Notes: generated by a model from the letters alone, not told the origin. A stretch of 64,000 bases of DNA from Halorarius halobius (GCF_024298865.1 NZ_CP101161.1:393227-457226), one strand, 5' to 3'; positions 15,546-24,308 are shown, counted from the first letter of the stretch. Translations and numbers: made by a program.

Positions 15546-16859
15546 TCAGTCGTGGTCGTGGTCGTGGTCGTGTCCGCCGTCCCCGGCCACCAGCGCGTCG
15601 GTGTCGCTCATCATGTCCATATTCTTGAGGTTGTCCCGTTCCTCGAACCCCTCGATGGCGTCGCGGATGTCGGCCTGGGTGAGCGTCGTCCGTTCCTCTG
15701 TCAGGGCGTCGAGGACGGCCTCGCGGAGCACGAGTCGCAGGTCGCTTCCCGTGAGCCCCTCGGTGAGGTCCGCGAGTTCGTCGGGATCGAACTCCTCGAC
15801 GTCCATCCGCCGGGTGACGATACGGAGGATGTCGGCACGCATGTCCCGGTCCGGCTTCGGGAAGTTGACGATTTCGTCGAACCGGCGCCAGGCCGCCGAG
15901 TCGAGTTCGTTCGGGTGGTTCGTCGCCCCGATGAGGAGCACGTCGTCCTGAATGAGCGAAATCTCGTCGATGGACTTCAGCAGGGTGTTGACCGCGCGCT
16001 TGATGGCGGCGTGCTCGTCGGAGGAACGCGTCTTGGCGACGAAGTCGAACTCGTCCATGAACAGGATGCACGGCGAGAGCCGTTTGGCCACCTCGAACGT
16101 CTTGTCGACGTTCTTGGCCGTCTCGCCGAGATACTGGCTCGTTATCATCGACAGCTTCACCTCGACGAACGGGAGGTCGAGCTGGTGGGCCAGCGCCCGC
16201 GCCACGCTCGTCTTCCCGGTGCCCGGCGGGCCGACGAACAGGAGCTTACCGATCTCGCGCAGGCCGATGCGCGCGAGGTAGTCGCGGTGCTCGATGGCCT
16301 TCATCACCTTCTCTATCTCGTCTTCCTGGTCGCTGGTGAGCACCAGTTCGTCCAGCGTCATCTCTATCTCGTCGGGTGCACGCACCTCGACGAGGTCGAG
16401 CATCTCCTCTTCGTCCTCGTCGAACATCTCCTCCAGCAGGGAGTCGATCCACACCCGGTCGGCGTGGATGGGACGGTTCGCCTGCCGGGCCTGCTCGTAC
16501 TCGACGCCGAACTCCTCGCCGTACTCGTACGCGAGCGTCGGGTTCTCGGCGACCCGGTCGGCGTCGAGGCGGTCCAGCAGCCACTCCTCGGCCATCTCCT
16601 CGTCGGTGAAGTCGATGGAGCCGGAGAAGTCGTCCCGCTCGGTGAACATCAGCCCCTTGACCGCCTCCCACGGGCGCTCGACGCCGGTGGCGGCGGCGGC
16701 GTTGGAGTTCGTGGTCGTGAGCGGGCGCTCGACCTCGCCGTCGGTCCAGAACACCCGACGGTACTGGGGCGGGAGGTCCCGCTCGTCCAGCTCGGTGGCG
16801 TCGCTGTAGACCCGCGCGGTGAGGAGAAACTCGACGACATCGACCTCGGGACTGCTCAT
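15546..16859 (-). CDS. AAA-family ATPase with N-terminal domain and His-Asp tail
   Basis: The 437-residue protein has a family-specific N-terminal region (1-180), then an AAA module: Walker A GPPGTGKT (210-217), Walker B ILFMDE (265-270), sensor-1 GATNHP, an arginine finger in AWRRFDE, and a C-terminal lid. The module resembles CDC48/FtsH-type ATPases but has no second AAA domain or protease. The tail is GGHDHDHDHD, an unusual histidine/aspartate run that could bind divalent metal. A TATA (CCTTATAGC) 25 bases before the ATG indicates a leaderless message. Confidence 0.88.
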   Translation of the reverse strand: MSSPEVDVVEFLLTARVYSDATELDERDLPPQYRRVFWTDGEVERPLTTTNSNAAAATGVERPWEAVKGLMFTERDDFSGSIDFTDEEMAEEWLLDRLDADRVAENPTLAYEYGEEFGVEYEQARQANRPIHADRVWIDSLLEEMFDEDEEEMLDLVEVRAPDEIEMTLDELVLTSDQEDEIEKVMKAIEHRDYLARIGLREIGKLLFVGPPGTGKTSVARALAHQLDLPFVEVKLSMITSQYLGETAKNVDKTFEVAKRLSPCILFMDEFDFVAKTRSSDEHAAIKRAVNTLLKSIDEISLIQDDVLLIGATNHPNELDSAAWRRFDEIVNFPKPDRDMRADILRIVTRRMDVEEFDPDELADLTEGLTGSDLRLVLREAVLDALTEERTTLTQADIRDAIEGFEERDNLKNMDMMSDTDALVAGDGGHDHDHDHD

Positions 16860-16922
16860 TCTCCCCGACGTACGGACTTGCGGGCTATAAGGGCGTCGTC
16901 ACGCGCGGAATCCGCCGGCGTC

Positions 16923-16938
16923 GTTACCGCTCGGTAAC
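16923..16938. promoter_or_regulatory. Palindromic operator candidate GTTACCG-CT-CGGTAAC
   Basis: A perfect 7+7 inverted repeat with a two-base centre lies between the divergent AAA ATPase and thiolase genes. It is about 45 bases upstream of a possible thiolase TATA (acttaac, about 16985) and about 40 bases upstream of the AAA TATA. Its symmetry and position suggest a binding site for a dimeric regulator; which gene it controls is unknown. Confidence 0.5.
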
Positions 16939-17015
16939 CTACAGCCCCGGCAATGCTTACAGCAACAAGCGGTGAGACGAGAGAACTTAACACGAAGGAC
17001 ACCGATTCCCGGCGT

Positions 17016-18170
17016 ATGAGCGACTCGGACCCAGTCGTCGTACAGGCGTGCCGAACTGCACAGGGGAAGGAGGACGGCGTGTTCGCCGACGTCCGTAGCG
17101 AGGACCTCTCCATCGCGCTCATCGACGAGATGCTCGCGGAGACGGGACTCGACGGCGAGGACGTCGACGACCTGATGTGGGGCTGTGCCCAGCAGCGGAG
17201 CGAGCAGGGCAACAACATGGCGCGGGTCATCGCGCTGATGTCCGACCTCGGCGAGAGCGTGCCGGCGACGACCATCAACCGCTGGTGTGCCTCCTCCGCG
17301 CAGGCCATCATCTCCGCGTCGGACGCCATCCGGGCCGGCCAGCGCGACTGCATCATCGCCGGTGGCGTCGAGAACATGTCCCGCGTCCAGATGGGCCAGA
17401 ACAACGAGATTCACCCCGGACTCAACGAGGAGCACAACGTCGCCTCGCTCCAGATGGGGATGACCGCCGAGGAAGTCGCCGAGCGGTTCGACATCTCGCG
17501 GGAAGCACAGGACGAGTACGCCGCCCGCTCCCAGCAGCGCGCCACCGCCGCCACCGAAGAGGGCCGGTTCGACGACGAAATCGTCCCCGTCCAGGGCCAC
17601 GACGACGACGGCGAGGAGATAACCGTCACCGAGGACGAGGGCATCCGCCCCGGCACCACCGCGGAGAAACTGAAGGGGCTCCCGACGGTGTTCAAGGCCG
17701 ACGGGACCGTCACGCCGGGTAACGCCTCGCAGATTTCGGACGGCGCGGCCGCGACGATGGTCACCTCGCGGGCGTTCGCCGAGGAGCACGACCTCGACGT
17801 GCTCGCGGAGGTCGGCAACAACGCCGTCGCCGGCGTCGAGCCCGAAATCATGGGCATCGGCCCGGTGCCCGCGTGCCGACAGCTGTTCGAGCGGTCGGGC
17901 ACCTCCGCGGAGGACTACGACCTCGTCGAGTTGAACGAGGCGTTCGCCTCCCAGACGCTGTACTGCCAAGACCAGCTCGGCTTCGACGACGACATCTTCA
18001 ACGTCAACGGCGGCGCCATCGCCATCGGCCACCCGCTGGGCGCGTCGGGCGCGCGCCTGCCGGTGACGCTCATCCACGAGATGCACAAACGCGGCGCCGA
18101 AAAGGGTCTCGCCACGGAGTGTGTCGGCTTCGGGCAGGGCGCCGCCATCGAGTTCTCGCTCCCGAACTGA
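17016..18170 (+). CDS. Acetyl-CoA C-acyltransferase (thiolase)
   Basis: The 384-residue thiolase condenses or cleaves acyl-CoA and acetyl-CoA. It has the nucleophilic C91 in TINRWCASSAQA, the NEAFASQ motif, GGAIAIGHPLGASGAR with the catalytic histidine, and a C-terminal CVGFGQGAAIEF containing the second active-site cysteine. The start at 17016 follows the archaeal promoter. A frame extension upstream to 16953 is open but not conserved in character. It has no beta-oxidation partner beside it, so it could serve fatty acid degradation, PHA precursor supply or mevalonate synthesis. Confidence 0.93.
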   Translation: MSDSDPVVVQACRTAQGKEDGVFADVRSEDLSIALIDEMLAETGLDGEDVDDLMWGCAQQRSEQGNNMARVIALMSDLGESVPATTINRWCASSAQAIISASDAIRAGQRDCIIAGGVENMSRVQMGQNNEIHPGLNEEHNVASLQMGMTAEEVAERFDISREAQDEYAARSQQRATAATEEGRFDDEIVPVQGHDDDGEEITVTEDEGIRPGTTAEKLKGLPTVFKADGTVTPGNASQISDGAAATMVTSRAFAEEHDLDVLAEVGNNAVAGVEPEIMGIGPVPACRQLFERSGTSAEDYDLVELNEAFASQTLYCQDQLGFDDDIFNVNGGAIAIGHPLGASGARLPVTLIHEMHKRGAEKGLATECVGFGQGAAIEFSLPN

Positions 18171-18189
18171 CCCGCGTCGCGGTTCTCGA

Positions 18190-18195
18190 TTTTTT
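18190..18195 (+). terminator. T6 run after thiolase
   Basis: Six consecutive T residues (ctcgattttttcccg) occur 20 bases after the thiolase stop in a GC-rich context. Archaeal RNA polymerase terminates at such T-runs without needing a hairpin, so this is the likely thiolase transcript end. Confidence 0.6.
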
Positions 18196-18351
18196 CCCGC
18201 CGGCCAGCCCTGCGGCCGCGCCCCACGAGACGACCCTCTAGAGACCACTTTCCGGCCAGCGGTGACGCGGCGGGAGACTGCCGAACGCCTGCCGGATTCC
18301 GACCGGAACGCGCCCGGATACGTACCGAACAACGTCGGATGAGTTCCGACT

Positions 18352-18365
18352 GCTCCCCGGGGAGC
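18352..18365. promoter_or_regulatory. Perfect palindrome GCTCCCCGGGGAGC before the zinc-finger gene
   Basis: The 14-base perfect palindrome lies immediately before a TATA-like gttaagcc (18371-18378), which is about 26 bases before the ATG at 18402. The site is therefore placed where it could cover the BRE/TFB contact region and act as an operator for the 73-residue zinc-finger gene. Confidence 0.45.
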
Positions 18366-18401
18366 GAACCGTTAAGCCGTCCGGCCCGTAGGAGCGGGTG
18401 A

Positions 18402-18623
18402 ATGGTACGTTGTGGTTACGACGGCTGTGGCTGGTGTGCCATCGCGCCGACCGAGCGGGCCGCACGCGAACAGTACGCCGACCATCTGGTCGCGGAACAC
18501 GCCCGCGAAGTCGACGCCGACCTGCCAGCGGGGACGGTGCAGGTGCGTCACGGTGACGACGCGGAGTGGCGGACCGTCCCGGTCGAGGAGGCGCTCGGCT
18601 ACCACGACAAGCGATCCGAGTGA
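18402..18623 (+). CDS. Small zinc-finger protein (C2H2-like, 73 residues)
   Basis: The protein starts MVRCGYDGCGWCAIAPTE and continues with HLVAEHAREVD. The C-x4-C-x2-C...H-x4-H spacing suggests a C2H2-type finger at the N-terminus, followed by a short acidic beta-rich tail (GTVQVRHGDDAEWRTV). Haloarchaeal proteins of this type are thought to be small regulators. The nearby palindrome could mean autoregulation. No partner gene is obvious. Confidence 0.72.
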   Translation: MVRCGYDGCGWCAIAPTERAAREQYADHLVAEHAREVDADLPAGTVQVRHGDDAEWRTVPVEEALGYHDKRSE

Positions 18624-18719
18624 GCGGCGGCGTTCCGGCCGGCGTAAGCCGGGGTGAACGCCCGCAAGCGGTCAATAACTACCCGCGACGCTATCGCAGT
18701 CACGGCCGGTGTTCCACCG

Positions 18720-18872
18720 ATGACACGCGAGCTACAATGTCCGGACTGTGAGTTCATGATCCGCTCGGAGTCGACCGACCAGTTGGTCGAGATGGTCCAA
18801 CAGCACGCCAAGGAGAGCCACGACATGGAGATGTCGCGGTCGGACGTGATGGACATCGCGCGGACGGTCTGA
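18720..18872 (+). CDS. DUF1059-family small protein
   Basis: The 50-residue protein MTRELQCPDCEFMIRSES...AKESHDMEMS fits the DUF1059 family, with a CPDC knuckle and a later H-x3-S-H-x-M pattern. The cysteines and histidines could bind metal. The function is unknown across the family. I chose the ATG at 18720 because the upstream in-frame stretch is Arg-rich and unlike the conserved start. Confidence 0.82.
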   Translation: MTRELQCPDCEFMIRSESTDQLVEMVQQHAKESHDMEMSRSDVMDIARTV

Positions 18873-18943
18873 ACCCAGGCCCAGGCGCCCTCCCGGCCCG
18901 GACGACCCCTAACCGTTTTGCTGGCGGCCGGTGAGGTTCGAGC

Positions 18944-19966
18944 ATGCACGTCGACGGGTTCGAACACGCCGCGGGCGAGCACTGCGGCTCCACCTCCCTG
19001 CGTGACCTCTCGGAGCACTACGGCTGGGGGTTCACCGAACCGGAGTGTTTCGGCCTCGCCTCCGGGCTCGGGTTCACCTTCTTCGAACTCTCCCGGTCGC
19101 CGTGGCGCATGTTCGTCGGCCGCCCGATGTGGCTCGAGCGCGCGTTCTTCGACCACCTCGACATCCCACACACGGAGCGGGAGGGCGACGACTGGGCGAC
19201 GGCGTGGGAGCAGGTGACCGACCGCCTCGACCACGGCGACCCGGTGATGGTGTTCGTCGACCTCTACTACCTCGACTACTACGAGACGGACACCCACTTC
19301 GCGCCCCACTCGCTTCTCGTGGTGGGGTACGACGAAGAGAAGGAAGCGCCCGACGGGTCGACGGGCGTCGCCTACATGGCCGACTCGGAGTTCGACGAGA
19401 TACAGGAACTGCCGCTCGATTCTCTGCGCGATGCGTGGGCCTCGAAGGACGTGATGCCGCTCCACAACCGCTGGCTCGCCGTCGACGGTCAGCCTCGACC
19501 CGACACGGCCGCCGCGGTGCGGGAGGCGATGACGGAGACGGCCGCGTACATGCTCGACCCCGAGAGCGCGGCACGCGAACTCGGCTTCGGGACTGCCGGC
19601 CTCGCTGGCATTCGCGCGCTCGCGGCGGACCTTCCCGAGTGGACCGACCTCCCGAACCCGGCGTGGGCCGCGCGGTTCGCCTACCAGAACGTCGAGCGGC
19701 GCGGCACCGGCGGCGGCGCGTTCCGCGGCCTCTACGCCCCGTTCCTCGACGCCCGCGAGACGGACGTCGACCTCGCGGGGTTCGCCGACCGGATGCACGC
19801 CATCGCCGACGACTGGACCGCGGCGGGCGAGGTGCTGAAAGCGGCCAGCGAGACCGACGACGCCGACGAGCGTGCGGACCTGTTCGCGGCGGCGAGCGAG
19901 CGGGTTACCGACATCGCCGACACGGAAGAACGGTTCTACGAGGACGTGCTCGACGCGCTGGCGTAG
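18944..19966 (+). CDS. BtrH N-terminal/DUF4872 domain protein (cysteine acyltransferase-like)
   Basis: The 340-residue protein starts MHVDGFEHAAGEHCGSTSLR with a cysteine (C14) in the BtrH-type EHCGS context, a second conserved region HFAPHSLLVVGYDEE with histidine, and a helical C-terminal half typical of DUF4872. BtrH transfers an acyl group in butirosin synthesis through a papain-like Cys-His pair. The haloarchaeal protein has no antibiotic genes nearby, so the substrate is open; it may be an acyl or peptidyl transfer enzyme. It is followed by the structured element at 19982-20081. Confidence 0.8.
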   Translation: MHVDGFEHAAGEHCGSTSLRDLSEHYGWGFTEPECFGLASGLGFTFFELSRSPWRMFVGRPMWLERAFFDHLDIPHTEREGDDWATAWEQVTDRLDHGDPVMVFVDLYYLDYYETDTHFAPHSLLVVGYDEEKEAPDGSTGVAYMADSEFDEIQELPLDSLRDAWASKDVMPLHNRWLAVDGQPRPDTAAAVREAMTETAAYMLDPESAARELGFGTAGLAGIRALAADLPEWTDLPNPAWAARFAYQNVERRGTGGGAFRGLYAPFLDARETDVDLAGFADRMHAIADDWTAAGEVLKAASETDDADERADLFAAASERVTDIADTEERFYEDVLDALA

Positions 19967-19981
19967 ATTCAAGGAGGGGAA

Positions 19982-20081
19982 GGCGGCCACCGCCCCCGTG
20001 ACGTGAACGTCGTCGCGGCAGGCCGAGGCGGGTGTGCGGTCCACCTGCCGCGACTCGGGGCACGGACCGCCTGTTCGCCAT
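19982..20081 (+). ncRNA. Candidate structured RNA, copy B (hairpin plus H-type pseudoknot)
   Basis: The element contains a 5' hairpin GGCGG-cca-CCGCC (19982-19994), three bases, the conserved GTGACGTGAACGTC, an 11-bp stem (20012-20022 with 20044-20054) and a 21-base loop. Loop bases 20036-20042 (GCGGTCC) are complementary to 20064-20070 (GGACCGC), giving a 7-bp pseudoknot. Compared with 29200-29297, five stem base pairs are changed on both sides while the loop keeps 16 of 21 bases. It lies between a BtrH-like gene and a thioesterase gene. No strong TATA precedes it, so the strand is assumed from the other copy. I know no matching family. Confidence 0.65.
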
Positions 20082-20125
20082 CAGGGAGTCGGGTCGGTTA
20101 AGTCGCTACTCGCTGACCGTCGGGT

Positions 20126-20569
20126 ATGGGAGTCGAGTGGCTGTTCGAACACATGCCGTTCGCCGAGCATCTCGGCATCGAGGTGACCGCCGCCGAGGAC
20201 GGACACGCCGAGGGACGCCTCCCGCTCCGGACCGAGCACTCCTCGAACCCGGAGCGGATGGTCGCGCACGGCGGCGTCGCCTACGCGCTGGCCGACACCG
20301 TCGGCGGCGCCGCGGTCATCAGCGAGGTGCAGGACGTGACGCCGACCATCGACATGCGCATCGACTATCTCGCGCCGGCGACGGGGGACGAACTGCACGC
20401 GTCGGCCGACGTGACGCGGCTCGGCAACAGCGTCGCGGCCGTCGACGTCGCTGTCACGGACGGCGACGGGACGGACGTGGCGACGGCCCGCGGCGTCTAC
20501 AAGACGGGCGGCGGCGAGGGCGAGACGGCGTGGGTCGGCGAGGAGTCGGACGCCGACGCGCTGGAGTAG
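20126..20569 (+). CDS. PaaI-type hotdog-fold thioesterase
   Basis: The 147-residue protein has the hotdog signature MVAHGGVAYALADTVGGAAV, with the helix-start HGG and the acidic residue D, and the strand TPTIDMRIDYLAPA. These enzymes hydrolyse acyl- or aryl-CoA thioesters. An archaeal TATA (gttaagtcg, 20096-20104) lies about 26 bases before the ATG, so the transcript is probably leaderless and starts after the structured element. It ends two bases from the oppositely oriented oxidoreductase gene. Confidence 0.88.
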   Translation: MGVEWLFEHMPFAEHLGIEVTAAEDGHAEGRLPLRTEHSSNPERMVAHGGVAYALADTVGGAAVISEVQDVTPTIDMRIDYLAPATGDELHASADVTRLGNSVAAVDVAVTDGDGTDVATARGVYKTGGGEGETAWVGEESDADALE

Positions 20570-20570
20570 G

Positions 20571-22262
20571 TCAGTCGTCGGCGGGGGCGGCGTCCGACGC
20601 CGAGACGTTCGCGTCGGGGACGGTGCCGTCGTCGTTCCAGCCGCGCAGGTCGTAGTAGTTCGACAGTTCCTCGCTCAGCCCCGCCAGTTCGTAGGGGAGC
20701 GCCTCGTCGTCGGCGCGGTCCATCCCGCGCTGGTTGTTGAAGTGTCGCTCCAGTTCGACGATGCGCCCGCCCACGTCCATCAGGTCATCCCAGTCGGCCT
20801 CCAGCAGGCGCTCGAATCGCTCCTTCGTCATGTTCGAGTAGGCGAACTTGCACAGCACCCCGGAGTCGTGGACGGCGTTCTTGTTCTCCTGCTCGACGAG
20901 CCGGTCGGATTTGCCGGCGACGCCGTCTGAATCGAGCGCCTGGTCGGGCGCGACCAGCGGATACTCCAGTTGGTACATCTCGGCGTACATGTGGTCGGCA
21001 CCGCGGTTCGAGGTGGCGAAGGAGAGCCCCTGGCCGTTGAGCGTGCGGCCGTCGTGGGCGGCGAACTCCATCCCCTTCATCGTCCAGTTCTCGACGCCGA
21101 GTTCGTCGTGGAACCGGTCGATACCCTCCGCGAGCGTGTCGCCGACGCCCTCGCGCCGGGAAATCTGCTCGATGAGGTCGTGGACCAACTCGGCGTTGCC
21201 CATCTCGTCTTCCGCCCAGAGATACGCCGCGATGGCGTCGCCACAGGAGATCGTGTCGAGCCCATGCTGGTCGCACAGTTCGTTCGACTTCATCAGCGCC
21301 GCGAAGTCGTCGACCATCTGGTTGGAGCCGAACGACATCATCGTCTCGTACTCGGGGCCTTCGGTCTCGAGGCCGCTCTCCTCGTCGCGGGTGGGGAGCT
21401 TGCACGCGAACGCACACTGCGAGCAGGTGCCCTTCTTGTACTTGTGGTCGATGACCGCCGCGGAGCCGATGTCGTCGACGGCGTCGTACTCCAGTTCCTC
21501 GAAGTAGCGGGTCGGGAGCGCGCCGACGGCGTTGGCGTAGTCCGACACCGAGACGGTGCCGGCGTCCTTCATCGGGGAGCCGGACGTCGCGGCTTCCTGG
21601 TGAATCTCCGAAGCGAGGTCCTCGTCGATTGCCACCTCGGGCGCGGAGTCGCCCTCGAACGTGAGGAACTTCACGTTCTTCGAGCCGAGGACGGCACCGA
21701 GGCCGCCGCGGCCGAACGCGCGCGACTCGGAGGTCATGATGGCGGCGTACCGGACGAGGTTCTCGCCCGCCGGACCGATTACCATCGTCTGCTCGGCGTC
21801 GACGTCGTGCTCGGCGTCGAGATACTCGAGAACGTCGTCGACGATGGCCCCCTCCAGGTCGGAAACCGTCTCGAACTCCACGCCCTCGTCGGAGACGTGC
21901 AGGCCGACGAGTTCGTCGCTCGCGCCGGTCAGTTCGAGGGCCGCGTAGCCGGTGTCGACGAACGGCCGGGAGACGAAGCCGCCGGCGTTCGACGACAGCA
22001 GGCCGTCGGTGAGCGGCGACAGTCCCGTACAGGACATTCGGCCGGTGTAGCTCATCCGCGAGGTCTGGAGCGGCCCGGCGGCAAACACCAGGCGGTTCTC
22101 CGGGCCGAACGGGTCGGCGTCGAACGGCACGCGGTCGTGGACGAGTTTCGTGCCGACGCCCCGGCCGCCGACGAACGACTCCAGCACGTCGTCGACGTCG
22201 GTTTCGGTCGTCTCGCGAGCGCCAACGTCGACGGACAACAGCGGTCCTTCGGCGTGAATCAT
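20571..22262 (-). CDS. Tungsten-containing aldehyde:ferredoxin oxidoreductase family protein
   Basis: The 563-residue protein shows the AOR architecture: an N-terminal beta domain with GGRGVGTKL, and the [4Fe-4S] ligands C280, C283, C287 (CSQCAFAC) and C340 (LDTISCGD). It also has GPEYETM and a C-terminal helical region. The enzymes oxidise aldehydes to acids with ferredoxin, using tungstopterin. It ends in an acidic 20-residue tail. No pterin or tungstate genes are adjacent; the exact subfamily (AOR, FOR, GAPOR-like) is not clear. Confidence 0.93.
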   Translation of the reverse strand: MIHAEGPLLSVDVGARETTETDVDDVLESFVGGRGVGTKLVHDRVPFDADPFGPENRLVFAAGPLQTSRMSYTGRMSCTGLSPLTDGLLSSNAGGFVSRPFVDTGYAALELTGASDELVGLHVSDEGVEFETVSDLEGAIVDDVLEYLDAEHDVDAEQTMVIGPAGENLVRYAAIMTSESRAFGRGGLGAVLGSKNVKFLTFEGDSAPEVAIDEDLASEIHQEAATSGSPMKDAGTVSVSDYANAVGALPTRYFEELEYDAVDDIGSAAVIDHKYKKGTCSQCAFACKLPTRDEESGLETEGPEYETMMSFGSNQMVDDFAALMKSNELCDQHGLDTISCGDAIAAYLWAEDEMGNAELVHDLIEQISRREGVGDTLAEGIDRFHDELGVENWTMKGMEFAAHDGRTLNGQGLSFATSNRGADHMYAEMYQLEYPLVAPDQALDSDGVAGKSDRLVEQENKNAVHDSGVLCKFAYSNMTKERFERLLEADWDDLMDVGGRIVELERHFNNQRGMDRADDEALPYELAGLSEELSNYYDLRGWNDDGTVPDANVSASDAAPADD

Positions 22263-22320
22263 CTACACGATGGTTCGACCCGGCACCCTTGAATCTGCCT
22301 CCCTCCGTTCGCGGCGGGTT

Positions 22321-24303
22321 TTAACGCTCGCCGGGATGACAGAAGTCCATCGCCTCCCGCACGGAGTCGTGCTGGCCGATGACGGTGATGCGGTCGCCGT
22401 ACTCGAACGTGAAGTCGGCCTCGGGCACCTTCGTCTCGCCGTCGCGGGCGACGACCGCGATGAGACAGCCGCCGGGAAGTTCCGGCCCCACCTCGCGGAC
22501 GGTGCGGCCCACGAGCTCCTCGCTCGTCACCTCTATCTCCTGAACGTCGCCCGCCTCGCCGACCTTGCTCATCCAGTCGGCGAGCGCCGGCCGCTCGATA
22601 GCGTTGTCGATGGCCTGTGCGGTCGCCAGCGCCGACGAGATGGTGCGAACCCCGAGGTCCTCGAACGCCTCCACGTTGTCCGGGTTGTTCGCCCGGGCGA
22701 GAATCGTCTCGACGTCGAACTTCGAGGACGCCAGTTGCGCGACGAGCAGGTTCACGTCGTCGTCCCCGGTGGCGGCGACGACGATGCGGGCGTTGTCCGC
22801 ACCCGCCGCCCGCAACACCTCGGTGTCGGTGCCGTCGCCGATGTGGACGGTGTGGCCCCCGTTGCGGGCCACCTCCACCTGTGTCTCGTCGTCCTCGATG
22901 ATGACGACGTTCTCTCCGCGGTCTTCGAGGCGTTCGGCGAGCGACCGGCCCACCTGCCCGCCTCCGATTACGAGTACACGCATGGGTATCACGTCGAGCG
23001 TCTTTGCGAGTCGGCGCGCGAACCCGCCCTCGAACACGACGGTCGCCAGGATGACGAGGAACACCGTGCCGACGAGCAGGGTCGCGCCGGAGTCGAGTTG
23101 CGCCGCCTGTGCACACAGCCCCGCGACCTCGCCGGTCGGATTCGTCGTACAGACGTTGGCCGCCGTCGCCGTGCCGCCGGCCAGGTCGGCCGCCTCGGTC
23201 CGCAGTTCCGTGGCGCGGTTCTGGAGTTCGACGGCGAACAGCGTCGCCACCGACGCCGGGATGATGCCCCGGGGACCGACGAGGCTCATGAACACCTTCT
23301 CACTTCTGGTGAACCGGTCGCCCATGAGCGAGAGGAAGACGAGCGCGGGGCGGATGACCAGCGCGACGGCCACCACGAGAACGATACCCGCGACGCCGAG
23401 TTCGAGCAGGTCCTCGAACCGCAACAGCGCCGCGAGCGCGATGAACACGAACGAGAGGACGACGAGCGTCACGTCGCCTTTGAACTCGGAGATATCCTCC
23501 TCGTAGGGCACGTCGAGGTTGCCGAGGATGATACCCGCGGTGGCGACGGCGGCGACGCCGGCCTCCTTCGCGATGAAGTCGGCGGTGCCGAACGCCACGA
23601 GTGCGCCAGCGAGCACGAGCAGGCGGGCGTTCTGCGGGGCGTTGCCCGGCGAGAGGTCGACGTACCTGAGCAGGTACCAGACGACCGCCGCCACCAGGAT
23701 GCCGACGAACACGCCGATACCGAGCCGTTCGGCGAACAGCACCAGAAACTCCTCGGGGTTGGTGTCGCCGGCGACGATGATTTCGAAGACGACCACCGCG
23801 ATGATGGCCGCCGTCACGTCGTTGACGATGCCCTCAGTTTCGAGGGCCGCCTCGACGCGGTCGCGGACGGGAACGACCTCCAAGATGGGCGTGATGACGG
23901 TCGGCCCCGTCGCCACCAGTAGCGCACCGATGAGGAAGGAGACGTCCCACGGCGCGTCGAACGCGAACTTGGTCACGGCGCTGGTCGCCACCAGCGCGAT
24001 GAACGCGCCGACGGTGACCAGTCGGATGTTCTCGGCGGGCGCCTGTCTGAGTTTCTCCGCCCGCAGGTGGAACGCCCCCTCGAACACGATGATTGCCACG
24101 GAGAGGCCGACGATGGCCGGGAGCGCGTTACCGAACGACGTTCGGGTGACGAGCCCCAGCCCTTCCGGCCCGAGCGCGATGCCGGCACCGATGAGGAAGA
24201 TGATGCTCGGCACCTCGAACCGGTCGGAGAGTATCTGGGCGCCGACGCCGAGGCCGATGATGGCTGCGACCAGCGGAATCAGGTTGCCGGCGCCGCCGGC
24301 CAT
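22321..24303 (-). CDS. Cation/proton antiporter with TrkA-N and TrkA-C domains
   Basis: The 660-residue protein has an N-terminal CPA-type antiporter domain of about 12 helices (1-435), with ATGPTVITPI and EGIVNDVTA, the aspartate region of Na+(K+)/H+ exchangers. From residue 441 there is a RCK/TrkA-N Rossmann domain (VLVIGGGQVGRSLAE) and a C-terminal TrkA-C domain (from about 580). The RCK part probably senses NAD(H), nucleotide or ions to gate exchange. It has a rare clear Shine-Dalgarno sequence (24309-24315). A helix-poor loop with two cysteines (CTTNPTGEVAGLC) sits near residue 380-395. Confidence 0.93.
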   Translation of the reverse strand: MAGGAGNLIPLVAAIIGLGVGAQILSDRFEVPSIIFLIGAGIALGPEGLGLVTRTSFGNALPAIVGLSVAIIVFEGAFHLRAEKLRQAPAENIRLVTVGAFIALVATSAVTKFAFDAPWDVSFLIGALLVATGPTVITPILEVVPVRDRVEAALETEGIVNDVTAAIIAVVVFEIIVAGDTNPEEFLVLFAERLGIGVFVGILVAAVVWYLLRYVDLSPGNAPQNARLLVLAGALVAFGTADFIAKEAGVAAVATAGIILGNLDVPYEEDISEFKGDVTLVVLSFVFIALAALLRFEDLLELGVAGIVLVVAVALVIRPALVFLSLMGDRFTRSEKVFMSLVGPRGIIPASVATLFAVELQNRATELRTEAADLAGGTATAANVCTTNPTGEVAGLCAQAAQLDSGATLLVGTVFLVILATVVFEGGFARRLAKTLDVIPMRVLVIGGGQVGRSLAERLEDRGENVVIIEDDETQVEVARNGGHTVHIGDGTDTEVLRAAGADNARIVVAATGDDDVNLLVAQLASSKFDVETILARANNPDNVEAFEDLGVRTISSALATAQAIDNAIERPALADWMSKVGEAGDVQEIEVTSEELVGRTVREVGPELPGGCLIAVVARDGETKVPEADFTFEYGDRITVIGQHDSVREAMDFCHPGER

Positions 24304-24308
24304 CGGAA

